64,000 nucleotides of DNA from JADZEJ01 sp964426815 (GTDB lineage Bacteria > Patescibacteriota > Patescibacteriia > 2-12-FULL-60-25), in contig CAYRRZ010000001.1 in assembly GCA_964426815.1 (NCBI GenBank), positions 7,509 through 71,508 of the forward strand, given 5' to 3'. Under the pieces are notes generated by a model that worked only from the letters and a program-made list of their open reading frames with translations, made no database searches and had not been told where the DNA came from. The translations under genes and the position numbers were made by a program. Shown one piece after another: positions 1 to 8,373 of this stretch. Position 1 is the first letter of the stretch. Every line of letters begins with the position of its first letter.

Positions 1-389
1 AACAAAAACTTTGAGCGATACTTCACGGCGACATCGAGCGCATTCTTGGTTGCTTGTGAATTTGCTAGCAAGGTTTGAATTTTGTATTGGTCAAATTTCT
101 TTGGACTGGTTGGGCAGGCCAAATGATAGACCTCGTGCAAGCCATCAAATTTGACGCGAAAACGCGCCAGCTCAGGATAGGCTTCTGGATCAAAAGGCGT
201 ATTAAAATCGTGACGAATGAATTCAAAATCTGAATTCTTGAGAAGATGGTCAATATTCGACTCTTGCGAAGTCACAAAATTATCGACACAAATCACACGA
301 TACTTTTCGAGCAAGCGTTCACACAGAAATGAGCCAATGAAGCCTGCGCCACCGGTCACGAGTACATTTTTCTTTTGGCCATTTTCCAT
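1..389 (-). CDS. NAD-dependent epimerase/dehydratase, UDP-glucuronate-decarboxylase-like (partial, 3' end off window)
   Basis: The reading frame opens with ATG at 389 and runs off the left edge, giving about 129 residues. It begins with the Rossmann dinucleotide motif VTGGAGFIGSFLCERL near residues 11-26, followed by an acidic VDNF strand end, and later has HLACPTSP. That last motif is typical of the UXS branch of extended SDRs (UDP-glucuronate to UDP-xylose). It is a close tandem paralogue of the gene at 400-1413: the first 130 residues match nearly motif for motif, for example SNIDHLL and FEFI.HD. The spacing to that upstream gene is 10 nt, so the two are co-transcribed. The catalytic Tyr-x3-Lys lies beyond the edge. 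A nucleotide-sugar decarboxylase or epimerase is well supported, but the exact substrate is not. Confidence 0.85.
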   Translation of the reverse strand, partial: MENGQKKNVLVTGGAGFIGSFLCERLLEKYRVICVDNFVTSQESNIDHLLKNSDFEFIRHDFNTPFDPEAYPELARFRVKFDGLHEVYHLACPTSPKKFDQYKIQTLLANSQATKNALDVAVKYRSKFL

Positions 390-399
390 AGTGTTTGGG

Positions 400-1413
400 T
401 TAGAATGAAATCAAGTGTCGATGTGACTGCGTATAATCAATCATTTTTTTCAAACCATCTTCAAGACGCACCAATGGGACCCAGCCAAGAATCTCTCGAG
501 CACGAGTGGTGTCTGGCAAACCGGCTTCCGTCACATGATTATATGGCGCTTCAAAACGAACCCGTGAGGATGAACCGGTTAATTCAAGAATGCGCTGTGC
601 AACCGTAACTAATCGAATCTCCGCGTCTGAGCCAAGATTCAACAAGGTGATATCGATTGGCGTTGTCATGAGACGAACCAGGCCGTCTACGATATCGGTC
701 ACATAGCTAAGCGAGGTACGTGTTTCTTCATCACCCGCAATCGTAATATCGCGACCATCGAGGGCAGACAACACCATGTCTGGAATTAAATTTCCATCAA
801 AAATTTTCATGCGCGAACCATAGGTGCGAAAAATACGCGCGATCTTTACATCTAAATTGTAGACATCGGCATAGGTCTGCAAAATAGCTTCAGAAAAACG
901 CTTGCCTTCATCATATGCCCCACGCGAGGTCAGATGATCGATATGACATTCATCCATTTCGGAATAATAGAGCTTGCCTGGTTGGCGTGGCCCATACAGC
1001 ACACTGGATGAAGCGTATAAAATCTTCGACTTGTGCTTGACGGCAATATCTAAAACATTTTTAACCCCAACTGAATTGGTTAAAACCGTCGCGATTTTAT
1101 AATCATCAAAATGTCGCTTCGAAATCGGACAGGCGAGGTGATAAATTTCTTGAATGCCTTGAAAACGAATTTTAAAACGCTCGAGTTCAGAATGAGCATC
1201 CAAATTTAATGGATTGATAATGTCGTGATTAATGAACTCAAAATTTGGATCTTGTAAAAGATGATCAATATTCGAAACCGAACTTGTCAAAAAATTATCC
1301 ACGCAGATCACATGCGCATCTCGCACTAAGCGCTCGCACAGATGAGACCCGATAAAGCCGGCGCCGCCGGTAACGAGCACATTACGTCTTTCAAAAATAG
1401 GACGGTCTTGCAT
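400..1413 (-). CDS. NAD-dependent epimerase/dehydratase, UDP-glucuronate-decarboxylase-like
   Basis: This is a 337-residue extended short-chain dehydrogenase. It has the N-terminal NAD-binding motif VTGGAGFIGSHLCERL (about residues 14-29), the HLACPISK segment characteristic of UDP-xylose-synthase relatives, and a catalytic Tyr-x3-Lys as AYDEGKRFSEA. The length fits the family (310-345). The likely reaction is NAD-dependent oxidation at C4 of a UDP-uronic acid with decarboxylation or epimerisation, giving a pentose or epimer for the surface glycan. It lies between the GtrA-like gene upstream (31 nt) and a tandem paralogue downstream (10 nt), so an operon is likely. The retained duplicate suggests that two related sugars are made or that one copy has a shifted specificity. 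Family assignment is firm; substrate is inferred. Confidence 0.88.
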   Translation of the reverse strand: MQDRPIFERRNVLVTGGAGFIGSHLCERLVRDAHVICVDNFLTSSVSNIDHLLQDPNFEFINHDIINPLNLDAHSELERFKIRFQGIQEIYHLACPISKRHFDDYKIATVLTNSVGVKNVLDIAVKHKSKILYASSSVLYGPRQPGKLYYSEMDECHIDHLTSRGAYDEGKRFSEAILQTYADVYNLDVKIARIFRTYGSRMKIFDGNLIPDMVLSALDGRDITIAGDEETRTSLSYVTDIVDGLVRLMTTPIDITLLNLGSDAEIRLVTVAQRILELTGSSSRVRFEAPYNHVTEAGLPDTTRAREILGWVPLVRLEDGLKKMIDYTQSHRHLISF

Positions 1414-1444
1414 AGGACTAGTGTAGCACGGAAACCATTCATTC

Positions 1445-1924
1445 TCAGCTCAAGGTTTGGTCTGGAAGTTCTGGTTTTTTCTTTTTTACAAAACGCCAAG
1501 GTTCGTGATGAAAGGTAAAAAGTCGATGCGAGGTAAAGGTAAACATCGCGACCAAACCCGTATTCAAGAGAATAACCGCCAGGTCGAATAAATGAAGAAT
1601 ATCGTGCCCAATCCAAAAAAATACATTATTTAAACCGGTCGCGATCACGGCTACGGTCGCAAAACGACCAATAGCACCCTGCGCTCCCCTTCCCTGGGCT
1701 TGGAAGGTAAGTTTTTTATTGAGGAGAAAATTTATCCAGGTCACGATAATAACCACTCCTGCATAGGCAAGCGTTCGATTGGCGTGAGGCCACAGTGTAC
1801 GCGTCGCTAAGGCATATAAACCCATGGTTAAAGCCAAAGACAAGATACCCACGCAGATAAATCGAAGTAAACGTGGGAGTTCGGGCTTTAGCCGATTCCA
1901 GATTCTAGCGAGGCCAGGATTCAT
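1445..1924 (-). CDS. GtrA-like membrane protein
   Basis: This 159-residue protein has four predicted membrane helices (about residues 19-39, 50-70, 88-108 and 113-133) and a basic C-terminal tail. It shows the GtrA-type pattern: RFICVGILSLALTMGLYAL at the start, WINFLLNKKLTF in the middle and a closing HRLFTF. GtrA family members are thought to help flip or present polyprenyl-phosphate sugars during glycan modification. The start overlaps the 3' end of the subtilisin-like protease gene by 20 nt, which implies translational coupling. No GtrB lies directly beside it, but GtrB/DPM-like GT2 enzymes are encoded at 9317-10021 and 31808-32755. Confidence 0.85.
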   Translation of the reverse strand: MNPGLARIWNRLKPELPRLLRFICVGILSLALTMGLYALATRTLWPHANRTLAYAGVVIIVTWINFLLNKKLTFQAQGRGAQGAIGRFATVAVIATGLNNVFFWIGHDILHLFDLAVILLNTGLVAMFTFTSHRLFTFHHEPWRFVKKKKPELPDQTLS

Positions 1925-3794
1925 AGTAGAGCCAACCCGAGTTTAATTGCTGACCTTCGGGCACTTGAGTCCAACGCGTAACAGGGATACCGACCGTGCT
2001 TGGCGTCAGACCAGAACCATCATTTACCAGAATAAGTTTTCCATCTTTTGCTCGTAATTCATAGACCGAACCATTTCCCTTTCGAGCGGCACGACGCAAG
2101 CTCCAACCGCCTTGCTTACCCATGGCACTAACTGGACCCTGCGCCAAAATGCTTCCGCCGCGGCCGATAATGGTCACCTGTCGGTCGGAGCCGCGTGAGG
2201 CAATAAGAAATCCAGCACGTGGTCGCGTGACCGACAAAGCTGAACTCCCCTGTTGTGCGCGACTGGCAAAAGGCTGAATTTCGAGTGGCTTTGGTTCATT
2301 TGCGGAGACGAGCCACATCCGTGGTCCTTTTGCTTCAAGTAAAAGTAATTCATCTTTTCCATCTGCATCCAAGTCCTGCGAGGCCATGATCAAACCACCT
2401 CGAATATCTGAAGCGCCGACGGAGCCCGCCGCGAGTAATACGCCATCCCAACGATAGACTTTCCATGAACCAGAAGCGTCATCCGCCATGGTCACGGCAA
2501 TATCTGGCAATTGAGACAGTTGCCAATGCAAAAAGCCGGCGCGAACTTGGCTCCGGGACTCTGACCCAAGGTCTAGATATTGAATTGCATCCCCGGTATT
2601 CGATAAAACTCGAACCATGGCACGCTTGCCGCCGGCAGATCCTTCAAGAAAAAAGGGACCACGCACGGCTTTTTCAGCATCCGAAGTCGCAACCGCTGCC
2701 TTTGCATTAATAAGACCGGTTCCCATTTTTCCATTAAAGGCTGGATTCGTTTCATTGACCGTGGTTGCGGTTTGGCGGATATGCTGTGCGATGTCTTCTG
2801 CCGTCCAATCTGGATGCAGCGACTTTATCAATGCAGCCAAGCCAGCCACGAGCGGAGCAGCGACCGATGTACCCGATAAACCGCCGCGATACCCCGCAGC
2901 CGCGAGTTGACGATCCGTATGCGCATAAGTCGGACGTGCTGCAAATAAATTTTCTCCAGGCGCAGAAACATCAACGCATGACCCATAGTTTGCATATTCT
3001 GCTTTTTTCCCAGCTTGATTGACCGAGGTTACGCTAATCGAGCCTCTTCCACCCGCGCCTTTATTGCAGGCAGGAAAACCAGCTGTTTTATCCAAGTCTT
3101 CTCCCAGGATCGTGTCGCCATTACCGGCTGCACTCACGATAAGCACTCCTTGTGAGGTTGCATCATCGATTGCGGCTGATAATACCTGGTCTTTTTCGTA
3201 GCCAACAAAACTCAAATTAATGATGTCTGCGCCTTGAGCTACCGCATAGCGAATAGCCTGAGCAATATCGATATCACTCCCCTCGCCCTGAGCATTCAAC
3301 ACCACCAGCGGCATTATTCGTACATTCCACGCTACACCCGAGATCCCAATATCATTATTGCCGCGAGCGCCGATCAATGAAGCGACCACGGTTCCATGAA
3401 TAAAGGCCTCGTCAATCCCGTCTTTAGAAACAATGGGTCGAACATCCGCACTCTGTTCAACAAAGTTCCAGCCATGCACATCGTCGATGAGCCCATTCTC
3501 ATCATCGTCTTTTTGATTATTTGGAATTTCAAGTGGATTTGTCCAAATATTTTGTCGCAAATCCGGGTGATCAATATCAACGCCAGAATCAATGACGGCT
3601 ACAACGACGTCCGTCGTGCCCGTGGTCTGAGTCCAGGCCTCAGGCGCGTGAATAGCGTCGAGATGCCATTCCTTATCAAAAAAAGTGTCATTTACTGACA
3701 CTTGTTCAGCAGACACGGCAGATACGCCAAGCGAGACTTGGAGAAGAAGCGCGATGCATCCGGCAATCAGGCGCTTGTTTGCCTTTTTTTCCAT
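1905..3794 (-). CDS. Secreted subtilisin-like serine protease (peptidase S8) with C-terminal repeat domain
   Basis: The protein has 629 residues from the ATG at 3794. An in-frame ATG at 3842 would put 16 residues before the signal peptide and is less likely. A lysine-rich N-terminus and hydrophobic stretch end at VSA near residue 29, indicating secretion. The S8 triad is visible: Asp69 in VIDSGVD, His133 in HGTVVASL and Ser310 in GLSGTSVAAP, with oxyanion Asn225 in SAAGNGD, so the enzyme should be active. After about residue 390 comes a β-rich region with a calcium-binding-like DLDADGKDE, resembling FG-GAP/VCBS repeats. It probably acts at the cell surface on the envelope or on foreign proteins. 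A TACAAT hexamer sits close upstream of the start. It diverges from the phosphoglycosyl transferase at 3863 and overlaps the GtrA-like gene by 20 nt. Confidence 0.93.
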   Translation of the reverse strand: MEKKANKRLIAGCIALLLQVSLGVSAVSAEQVSVNDTFFDKEWHLDAIHAPEAWTQTTGTTDVVVAVIDSGVDIDHPDLRQNIWTNPLEIPNNQKDDDENGLIDDVHGWNFVEQSADVRPIVSKDGIDEAFIHGTVVASLIGARGNNDIGISGVAWNVRIMPLVVLNAQGEGSDIDIAQAIRYAVAQGADIINLSFVGYEKDQVLSAAIDDATSQGVLIVSAAGNGDTILGEDLDKTAGFPACNKGAGGRGSISVTSVNQAGKKAEYANYGSCVDVSAPGENLFAARPTYAHTDRQLAAAGYRGGLSGTSVAAPLVAGLAALIKSLHPDWTAEDIAQHIRQTATTVNETNPAFNGKMGTGLINAKAAVATSDAEKAVRGPFFLEGSAGGKRAMVRVLSNTGDAIQYLDLGSESRSQVRAGFLHWQLSQLPDIAVTMADDASGSWKVYRWDGVLLAAGSVGASDIRGGLIMASQDLDADGKDELLLLEAKGPRMWLVSANEPKPLEIQPFASRAQQGSSALSVTRPRAGFLIASRGSDRQVTIIGRGGSILAQGPVSAMGKQGGWSLRRAARKGNGSVYELRAKDGKLILVNDGSGLTPSTVGIPVTRWTQVPEGQQLNSGWLYYESWPR

Positions 3795-3862
3795 TGATTT
3801 ATTGTACCCGACTAGGGCATGGATTGCGACAAATCGCTGCATCTGGCAAGCTTTATGTCAAT

Positions 3863-5254
3863 ATGATTCACTTCGGCCTTCGCTTTAAGCGGCTCACCTT
3901 GCTCGTGGGCGATTATGCGGTCCTTCAAATCGCTCTGCTCCTGACCCTGTGGATTCGCTATGGCGCAATTCACACCTCGGATATAAACCGGCACTTGCTT
4001 CCATTTAGCCTGCTCGGACTACTCTGGATTGGTTCTTTTTACGTGAATGGCTTGTACGACACGTTATTTGCCCGTGATCAGTTTTTGCAGTTTCGTAAAT
4101 ATGTCGAAGCGATGCTCATCAATTTGCTGATTGGGCTCGCCTTTTTCTACATCATTCCATTCGGTATCGCTCCTCGTACCAATTTGTTTTTGTATGTCGC
4201 GATTGCGCTCATGCTGGGATATGCTTGGCGCTTGATACATGCGCAAAAAGTTGCCCCTTCTCTTTTTCGAAATGCCGTTTTGTATATTGGACATGCGGAT
4301 GATGCTCGGCGCTTGAAAGACCTTCTTGAGCAAAGTGGCCAAGGCTATGAGTTAAAGGCGGTCATCGAGACCGCTCCTGGTAGCCGCATCGCTGATGGTT
4401 CGGTATTTTGGCATGTGGATGTGATGCAAATCGAACGCATCATTCAAGAACAAGCCATTCAAACCATTGTCCTTGGCCATAAACCAGACGACATTCCTGG
4501 CTTACGCGATGCCTTGTACAAAACACTTTTCATGTCGGTCAGTATCATTGATCGCGCAACGCTTGAAGAGGCGGTGACCGGACGCGTGCCTCTCGAATTT
4601 GTGTCTCAGACTTGGTTTTTAGAAAATCTACGTGAAGTTGATAAGGCTTGGTATGAAGGTGCGAAGCGCGTGTTTGATCTTTTTCTTGCTATTCCATTCG
4701 GCTTGATCACCTTGGTGGTTTTTCCATTTGTAGCTCTGGCCATTCGCCTATCTTCCCCGGGCCCAATCTTGATTCGACAGACGCGCATCGGGAAAATTGG
4801 CCACCCATTCACCCTGTACAAATTTCGTAGCATGCATGCCCTATCTGCAGACGGAAGTGCTGAAACAGCTGGTGCCCAATTTACAACCAATGCCAAGACC
4901 GACCCACGCCTTTTTCCGATCGGTCGACTCATGCGCCAATTGCGCATTGATGAATTACCCCAGATTTGGAATGTCTTACGCGGCGATGTTTCTTTTATTG
5001 GTCCAAGACCTGAAAGACCAGAGTTTGTGACTCCGCTTATTGAACGCATGCCGTTTTATGCCCTGCGTCATTTAACGCGTCCTGGATTAACCGGATGGGC
5101 TCAGACGCGCTTCTTAACCCCAACCTCAAGTCTTGAAGACAATCTCAAAAAGCTTCAGTACGACTTGTACTATATTCGTCATCGCTCCCTGTTTTTGGAT
5201 GCGGCCATCTTGCTCAAAACGATTGGTATTGTCCTACGGAGACAAGGAACCTAG
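3863..5254 (+). CDS. Polyprenyl-phosphate sugar phosphotransferase (WbaP/exopolysaccharide initiating type)
   Basis: The protein has 463 residues from the ATG at 3863. A 28-residue upstream extension in frame starts inside the divergent intergenic region, lacks family resemblance and was discarded. The N-terminal half carries four to five membrane helices followed by a Rossmann-like cytosolic domain. The C-terminal 200 residues are a bacterial sugar transferase domain: KRVFDLFLA with its re-entrant membrane helix, SPGPILIRQTRIG, FTLYKFRSM, LRIDELPQIWNVLRGD, SFIGPRPERPEF and RPGLTGWAQ. It transfers a sugar-1-phosphate from a nucleotide sugar to undecaprenyl phosphate at the cytoplasmic membrane, the first step of glycan assembly. 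It is the only such enzyme seen in the window. Its end converges with the epimerase at 5261, leaving 6 nt. Confidence 0.94.
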   Translation: MIHFGLRFKRLTLLVGDYAVLQIALLLTLWIRYGAIHTSDINRHLLPFSLLGLLWIGSFYVNGLYDTLFARDQFLQFRKYVEAMLINLLIGLAFFYIIPFGIAPRTNLFLYVAIALMLGYAWRLIHAQKVAPSLFRNAVLYIGHADDARRLKDLLEQSGQGYELKAVIETAPGSRIADGSVFWHVDVMQIERIIQEQAIQTIVLGHKPDDIPGLRDALYKTLFMSVSIIDRATLEEAVTGRVPLEFVSQTWFLENLREVDKAWYEGAKRVFDLFLAIPFGLITLVVFPFVALAIRLSSPGPILIRQTRIGKIGHPFTLYKFRSMHALSADGSAETAGAQFTTNAKTDPRLFPIGRLMRQLRIDELPQIWNVLRGDVSFIGPRPERPEFVTPLIERMPFYALRHLTRPGLTGWAQTRFLTPTSSLEDNLKKLQYDLYYIRHRSLFLDAAILLKTIGIVLRRQGT

Positions 5255-5260
5255 GTCTTA

Positions 5261-6184
5261 TTACTCCTCTTCAACCATGGTGATCCCATGGTTTTTGAGT
5301 ACCTCACGCAATCCATCTTTAAATGCGACTTTTGGCTCGTAGCCAATCAATTTTGTCGTCAGACTTAAATCCGCTTGAGAGCGCGGCACGTCCCCTTCGC
5401 GGAATGGGAGATGCTGAACCGGACCGCCAAAAAACTTCACTACTTGATTAAGCGTGATATTTCCGCCTGCTCCTGCATTGAGCACTTCGCCATGCCCCAC
5501 ATGTGACGATTGCATAGCGAGAACATTTGCTCGCACGACATCTGACACATGGGTAAAATCGCGCGATGTTTCGCCATCACCAAAAACGGTCAGTGGTTGA
5601 TTGGCTAATTTTTGTCGAATAAAAAAGGTGAAGACGGGAACATAGGCACCAGTATCATTCATGCGCGGACCGTATACATTAAAATATCGTAATGAGACTG
5701 TTTCAACGCCAAAATGTTTTGCATATTGCTGACAGAATTTTTCGCCTGTCAGTTTTTGCAAAGCGTATGGACTGAGCGGATCCGTCGGCATGTCTGGACG
5801 CTGCGGTAATTCAGGCTGAATGCCATAGGCTGAAGAAGACGCGGAATAGACCAATCGCTTTACCTTTGCCAGGCGACACGCTTCTAATACATTCACGGTT
5901 CCCATCACATTAATCTTAGTCGATTCGATCGGTTGCTCGATGGAAAAAGGAACACTTGGACGAGCACCCATATGAAACACGCCATCAACCCCATCAAAAG
6001 CCGGACGAATCGCATCCAAATCCGTAAAATCTGCTTCGAACACGGTTGCTTGCGGGTTTACATGCTCACGCTTGCCGGTTGTAAAATTATCAATAATAAC
6101 AACGTGATGACCGAGGCGAATCAACTCATCTGCTAAGTTTGAACCAATGAAACCCGCACCGCCGGTGATGAGATAGGTGGACAT
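5261..6184 (-). CDS. NAD-dependent nucleotide-sugar epimerase (UDP-glucose/UDP-GlcNAc 4-epimerase type)
   Basis: This 307-residue extended SDR has TYLITGGAGFIGSNLADEL at residues 3-21, the SSSAYG segment, the catalytic SPYALQKLTGEKF (Tyr-x3-Lys) and the substrate-loop signature RYFNVYGPRM. The pattern matches WbpP/GalE-like C4 epimerases of NDP-hexoses. The FTHVSDVV segment is also typical. It is the last gene of the long minus-strand operon that begins near 23306, and 13 nt separate it from the methyltransferase upstream. It probably supplies an epimerised UDP-hexose or UDP-HexNAc for the glycan. Family is certain; substrate is open. Confidence 0.9.
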   Translation of the reverse strand: MSTYLITGGAGFIGSNLADELIRLGHHVVIIDNFTTGKREHVNPQATVFEADFTDLDAIRPAFDGVDGVFHMGARPSVPFSIEQPIESTKINVMGTVNVLEACRLAKVKRLVYSASSSAYGIQPELPQRPDMPTDPLSPYALQKLTGEKFCQQYAKHFGVETVSLRYFNVYGPRMNDTGAYVPVFTFFIRQKLANQPLTVFGDGETSRDFTHVSDVVRANVLAMQSSHVGHGEVLNAGAGGNITLNQVVKFFGGPVQHLPFREGDVPRSQADLSLTTKLIGYEPKVAFKDGLREVLKNHGITMVEEE

Positions 6185-6197
6185 AGCGTAAAATCAG

Positions 6198-6950
6198 TTA
6201 AGAAGGCTTGCGCCAGATATAGACACGGTAAGACCAGAACGCTTTTGGCACAAGTCTTTGGCTTAGCCATTCCCAAAAACGTAAGGCGCTCTCAATCGGC
6301 TTCCGATGCTTCATACGGAGCAAGGGCGAAAAATAATGTAGCCAGATGCGCCAAGCAGATGATGCGGCGACACACTGCACTTCGCCACCAGAAAATAGCT
6401 TCCGCATACGCCACTCGGGAATAGAAAAAAGCCCACGCTCTGCACTCACGAGTAGTGCAAGTCCACACATGGACGGATTAACGGGATTTGGCTCAATGGC
6501 GAACACCGTTCCGCCAGGAGCGGTCACGCGCCACATTTCAGCAAAAAAGTTTTTTTGCTGTTCGGTATTTTCAAGATGATGAAAAACGTCACGACAATAG
6601 ACCACATCGAATGAGGCGTCGGCAAGAGAAAGTTTGCATCCATCCCCTAGTTTTGCGTCGAACCCTTGCTTCTGTGCAAAGGCGATGGCCTCAGGTGTGA
6701 TATCAATCCCGGACCAGGCAAATCGATCAGCAGCAATATGCTGACGTACATGCATGACATTTAATCCATCGCCACAACCGCTTTCAAGCACACGCACCGG
6801 CCCTAGCTGACAACGCCGCTCTAATTCAGCAAACAGGGGCCGTAAAGGCTCCTGTTCGCGTTCGGCGATGAATGGATCTTTTTGCCAATCCCATCTGCGC
6901 TTTCGATCAAAAGCAGCAAAATAAGCTAGCTGATGCGAGAGATGTCCCAT
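6198..6950 (-). CDS. Class I SAM-dependent methyltransferase
   Basis: This 250-residue protein has a seven-strand methyltransferase core: motif I VRVLESGCGDGLNVMHV near residues 52-68, an acidic strand-2 end GIDITPEA, motif IV SFDVVYCRDVFHHL and post-motif WRVTAPGGTVFAIEP. The C-terminal 80 residues are aromatic and basic, which may associate with the membrane or bind a lipid-linked substrate. It starts directly after the stop of the methyltransferase/GT2 fusion at 6951. Methylation of a sugar in the growing glycan is the likely role, by context only. Confidence 0.85.
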   Translation of the reverse strand: MGHLSHQLAYFAAFDRKRRWDWQKDPFIAEREQEPLRPLFAELERRCQLGPVRVLESGCGDGLNVMHVRQHIAADRFAWSGIDITPEAIAFAQKQGFDAKLGDGCKLSLADASFDVVYCRDVFHHLENTEQQKNFFAEMWRVTAPGGTVFAIEPNPVNPSMCGLALLVSAERGLFSIPEWRMRKLFSGGEVQCVAASSAWRIWLHYFSPLLRMKHRKPIESALRFWEWLSQRLVPKAFWSYRVYIWRKPS

Positions 6951-8372
6951 TTAGAGAAAAAACATTTTCTTGGCAGCAAACCAACACATACGGAAGAGTA
7001 ACATCCCATCGCGAAACCGATTAATTTGCGTCTCGCCATAGACACGGCTCTTATAGTGAACCGGGACTTCTTGAATCTTTAGGCCAAGCTTTGCTGAGCC
7101 GAAAATCAAATCGAAATCTCCAAATGGATCAAAGTCGCCAAAGAAGACACGACCAGCGGCTAAGCGCTCATAGTCCTTACGCCACATGCACTTGGTGCCG
7201 CACAAACTGTCGGACATGGTTTGACCAAGCAAGAGACTAAAAATAGCTGCAAAGGTCTTGTTCCCGATCCAATTCAGTGGACGCATCGCTTCTTGTTCCA
7301 TCGGATAGATCAAGCGCGTACCTTGCACATATTCACCACGACGATCAGCGAGCAATTGATAGAAGCGAGGCAATTCTTCAGGCATCACGGTAAGGTCCGC
7401 ATCCAAAATCATGAGGATGTCGTTTTTTGCTTCACGAAAGCCAACACGCACTGCATCCCCTTTTCCTTTGCCTGTTTGTTGAAATGCTCTAACTTCAAAT
7501 GGCCACGATTCTTTCATGACTTGCTGAATCTCACTCCAGGTTTCATCTTTTGAATGACCTTCGACGAAAATAACTTCGAGCTTACCTGGAAAGCGCGGCA
7601 TGCGCTGGAGCGCTGCGCGGACATTTCCTTTTTCATTACGCGCCGGAATAATCACGCTGACAGACGGAGCTTCGGTATAGGTAACCGGTGGCGCTTTGCG
7701 GCAAATAAAATATTCAACCATCGCCAAGCGATTTAAGAGCGGCAAATGCGACAAGACGCGATTGAAGACAAATGCCACACCCGGAATTCCAATCGGACAC
7801 AACATGAATTTCCCCTGCTGCACCACTTCGAGCCCGGCCAAACCTAAGACCATTTCAGTCTGTTGGCGGGTTAACCAATTTGAATAGCGGCGTGGCTGAG
7901 CTAAACCAAAAACCGAAGCCAGACGAAAAATCGGACCCCAAAATGGATTTGTCTTTGTTAAGATGACGCGCGTTTCTGGCTGACACAATTTTTCAGCTAC
8001 TTGTTCCATGGTGCCCTGGATGTCCTGAAGATACCCGAGTAAATCCGTAGCGACCACATAATCAAAATTTGAAGCGATCGGAGGCAGGGGCTGGCTCAAA
8101 TCATGCAATACCCAACGCCCATCCGGATGACGATCTTGAGCCATCTTTAACATGCGTGGGCTAAAATCAATACCAACGGCATGAGAAGGCTTAAGACTCA
8201 TGATCTGCTCACCTCCAGCAGAACCAAGCTCAATAATGCTTTTTCCAGACGGGATAAGATAAGACAACCAACGCTGAATGTACGCGTAGTAATAGGCCTG
8301 CTTTTTGCGCTGACGATCATAGATCGGCGCAATATCTTCAAAGTGTTCGAGATGGCTTTTTATCATAGTCAT
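6951..8372 (-). CDS. Fusion: SAM-dependent methyltransferase + GT2 (DPM1-like) glycosyltransferase
   Basis: The ATG at 8372 (MTMIKSHL) gives 473 residues. An ORF extension to 8561 lies inside the upstream gene and is not real; ATG 8366 is an alternative. Residues 1 to about 225 are a methyltransferase domain (SIIELGSAGGEQIM motif I, then HAVGIDFSPRML and DYVVATDLLGYL). From about residue 236 follows a complete GT2 domain: SVSVIIPARNEKGN, EVIFVEGHSKDETW, MILDADLTVMPEE and a QGTRLIYP segment as in dolichyl-phosphate-mannose-synthase-like enzymes. The fused activities suggest that transfer and capping or methylation of one sugar are coupled. The start lies 1 nt after the upstream stop codon at 8374. 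Confidence 0.87.
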   Translation of the reverse strand: MTMIKSHLEHFEDIAPIYDRQRKKQAYYYAYIQRWLSYLIPSGKSIIELGSAGGEQIMSLKPSHAVGIDFSPRMLKMAQDRHPDGRWVLHDLSQPLPPIASNFDYVVATDLLGYLQDIQGTMEQVAEKLCQPETRVILTKTNPFWGPIFRLASVFGLAQPRRYSNWLTRQQTEMVLGLAGLEVVQQGKFMLCPIGIPGVAFVFNRVLSHLPLLNRLAMVEYFICRKAPPVTYTEAPSVSVIIPARNEKGNVRAALQRMPRFPGKLEVIFVEGHSKDETWSEIQQVMKESWPFEVRAFQQTGKGKGDAVRVGFREAKNDILMILDADLTVMPEELPRFYQLLADRRGEYVQGTRLIYPMEQEAMRPLNWIGNKTFAAIFSLLLGQTMSDSLCGTKCMWRKDYERLAAGRVFFGDFDPFGDFDLIFGSAKLGLKIQEVPVHYKSRVYGETQINRFRDGMLLFRMCWFAAKKMFFL

Positions 8373-8373
8373 C

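Noticed and set aside
3795..3862. TTGACA on the minus strand as the -35 of the protease promoter
   Set aside because: It lies 47 nt from the TACAAT hexamer, far from the usual 16-18 nt, so the two cannot form one promoter.
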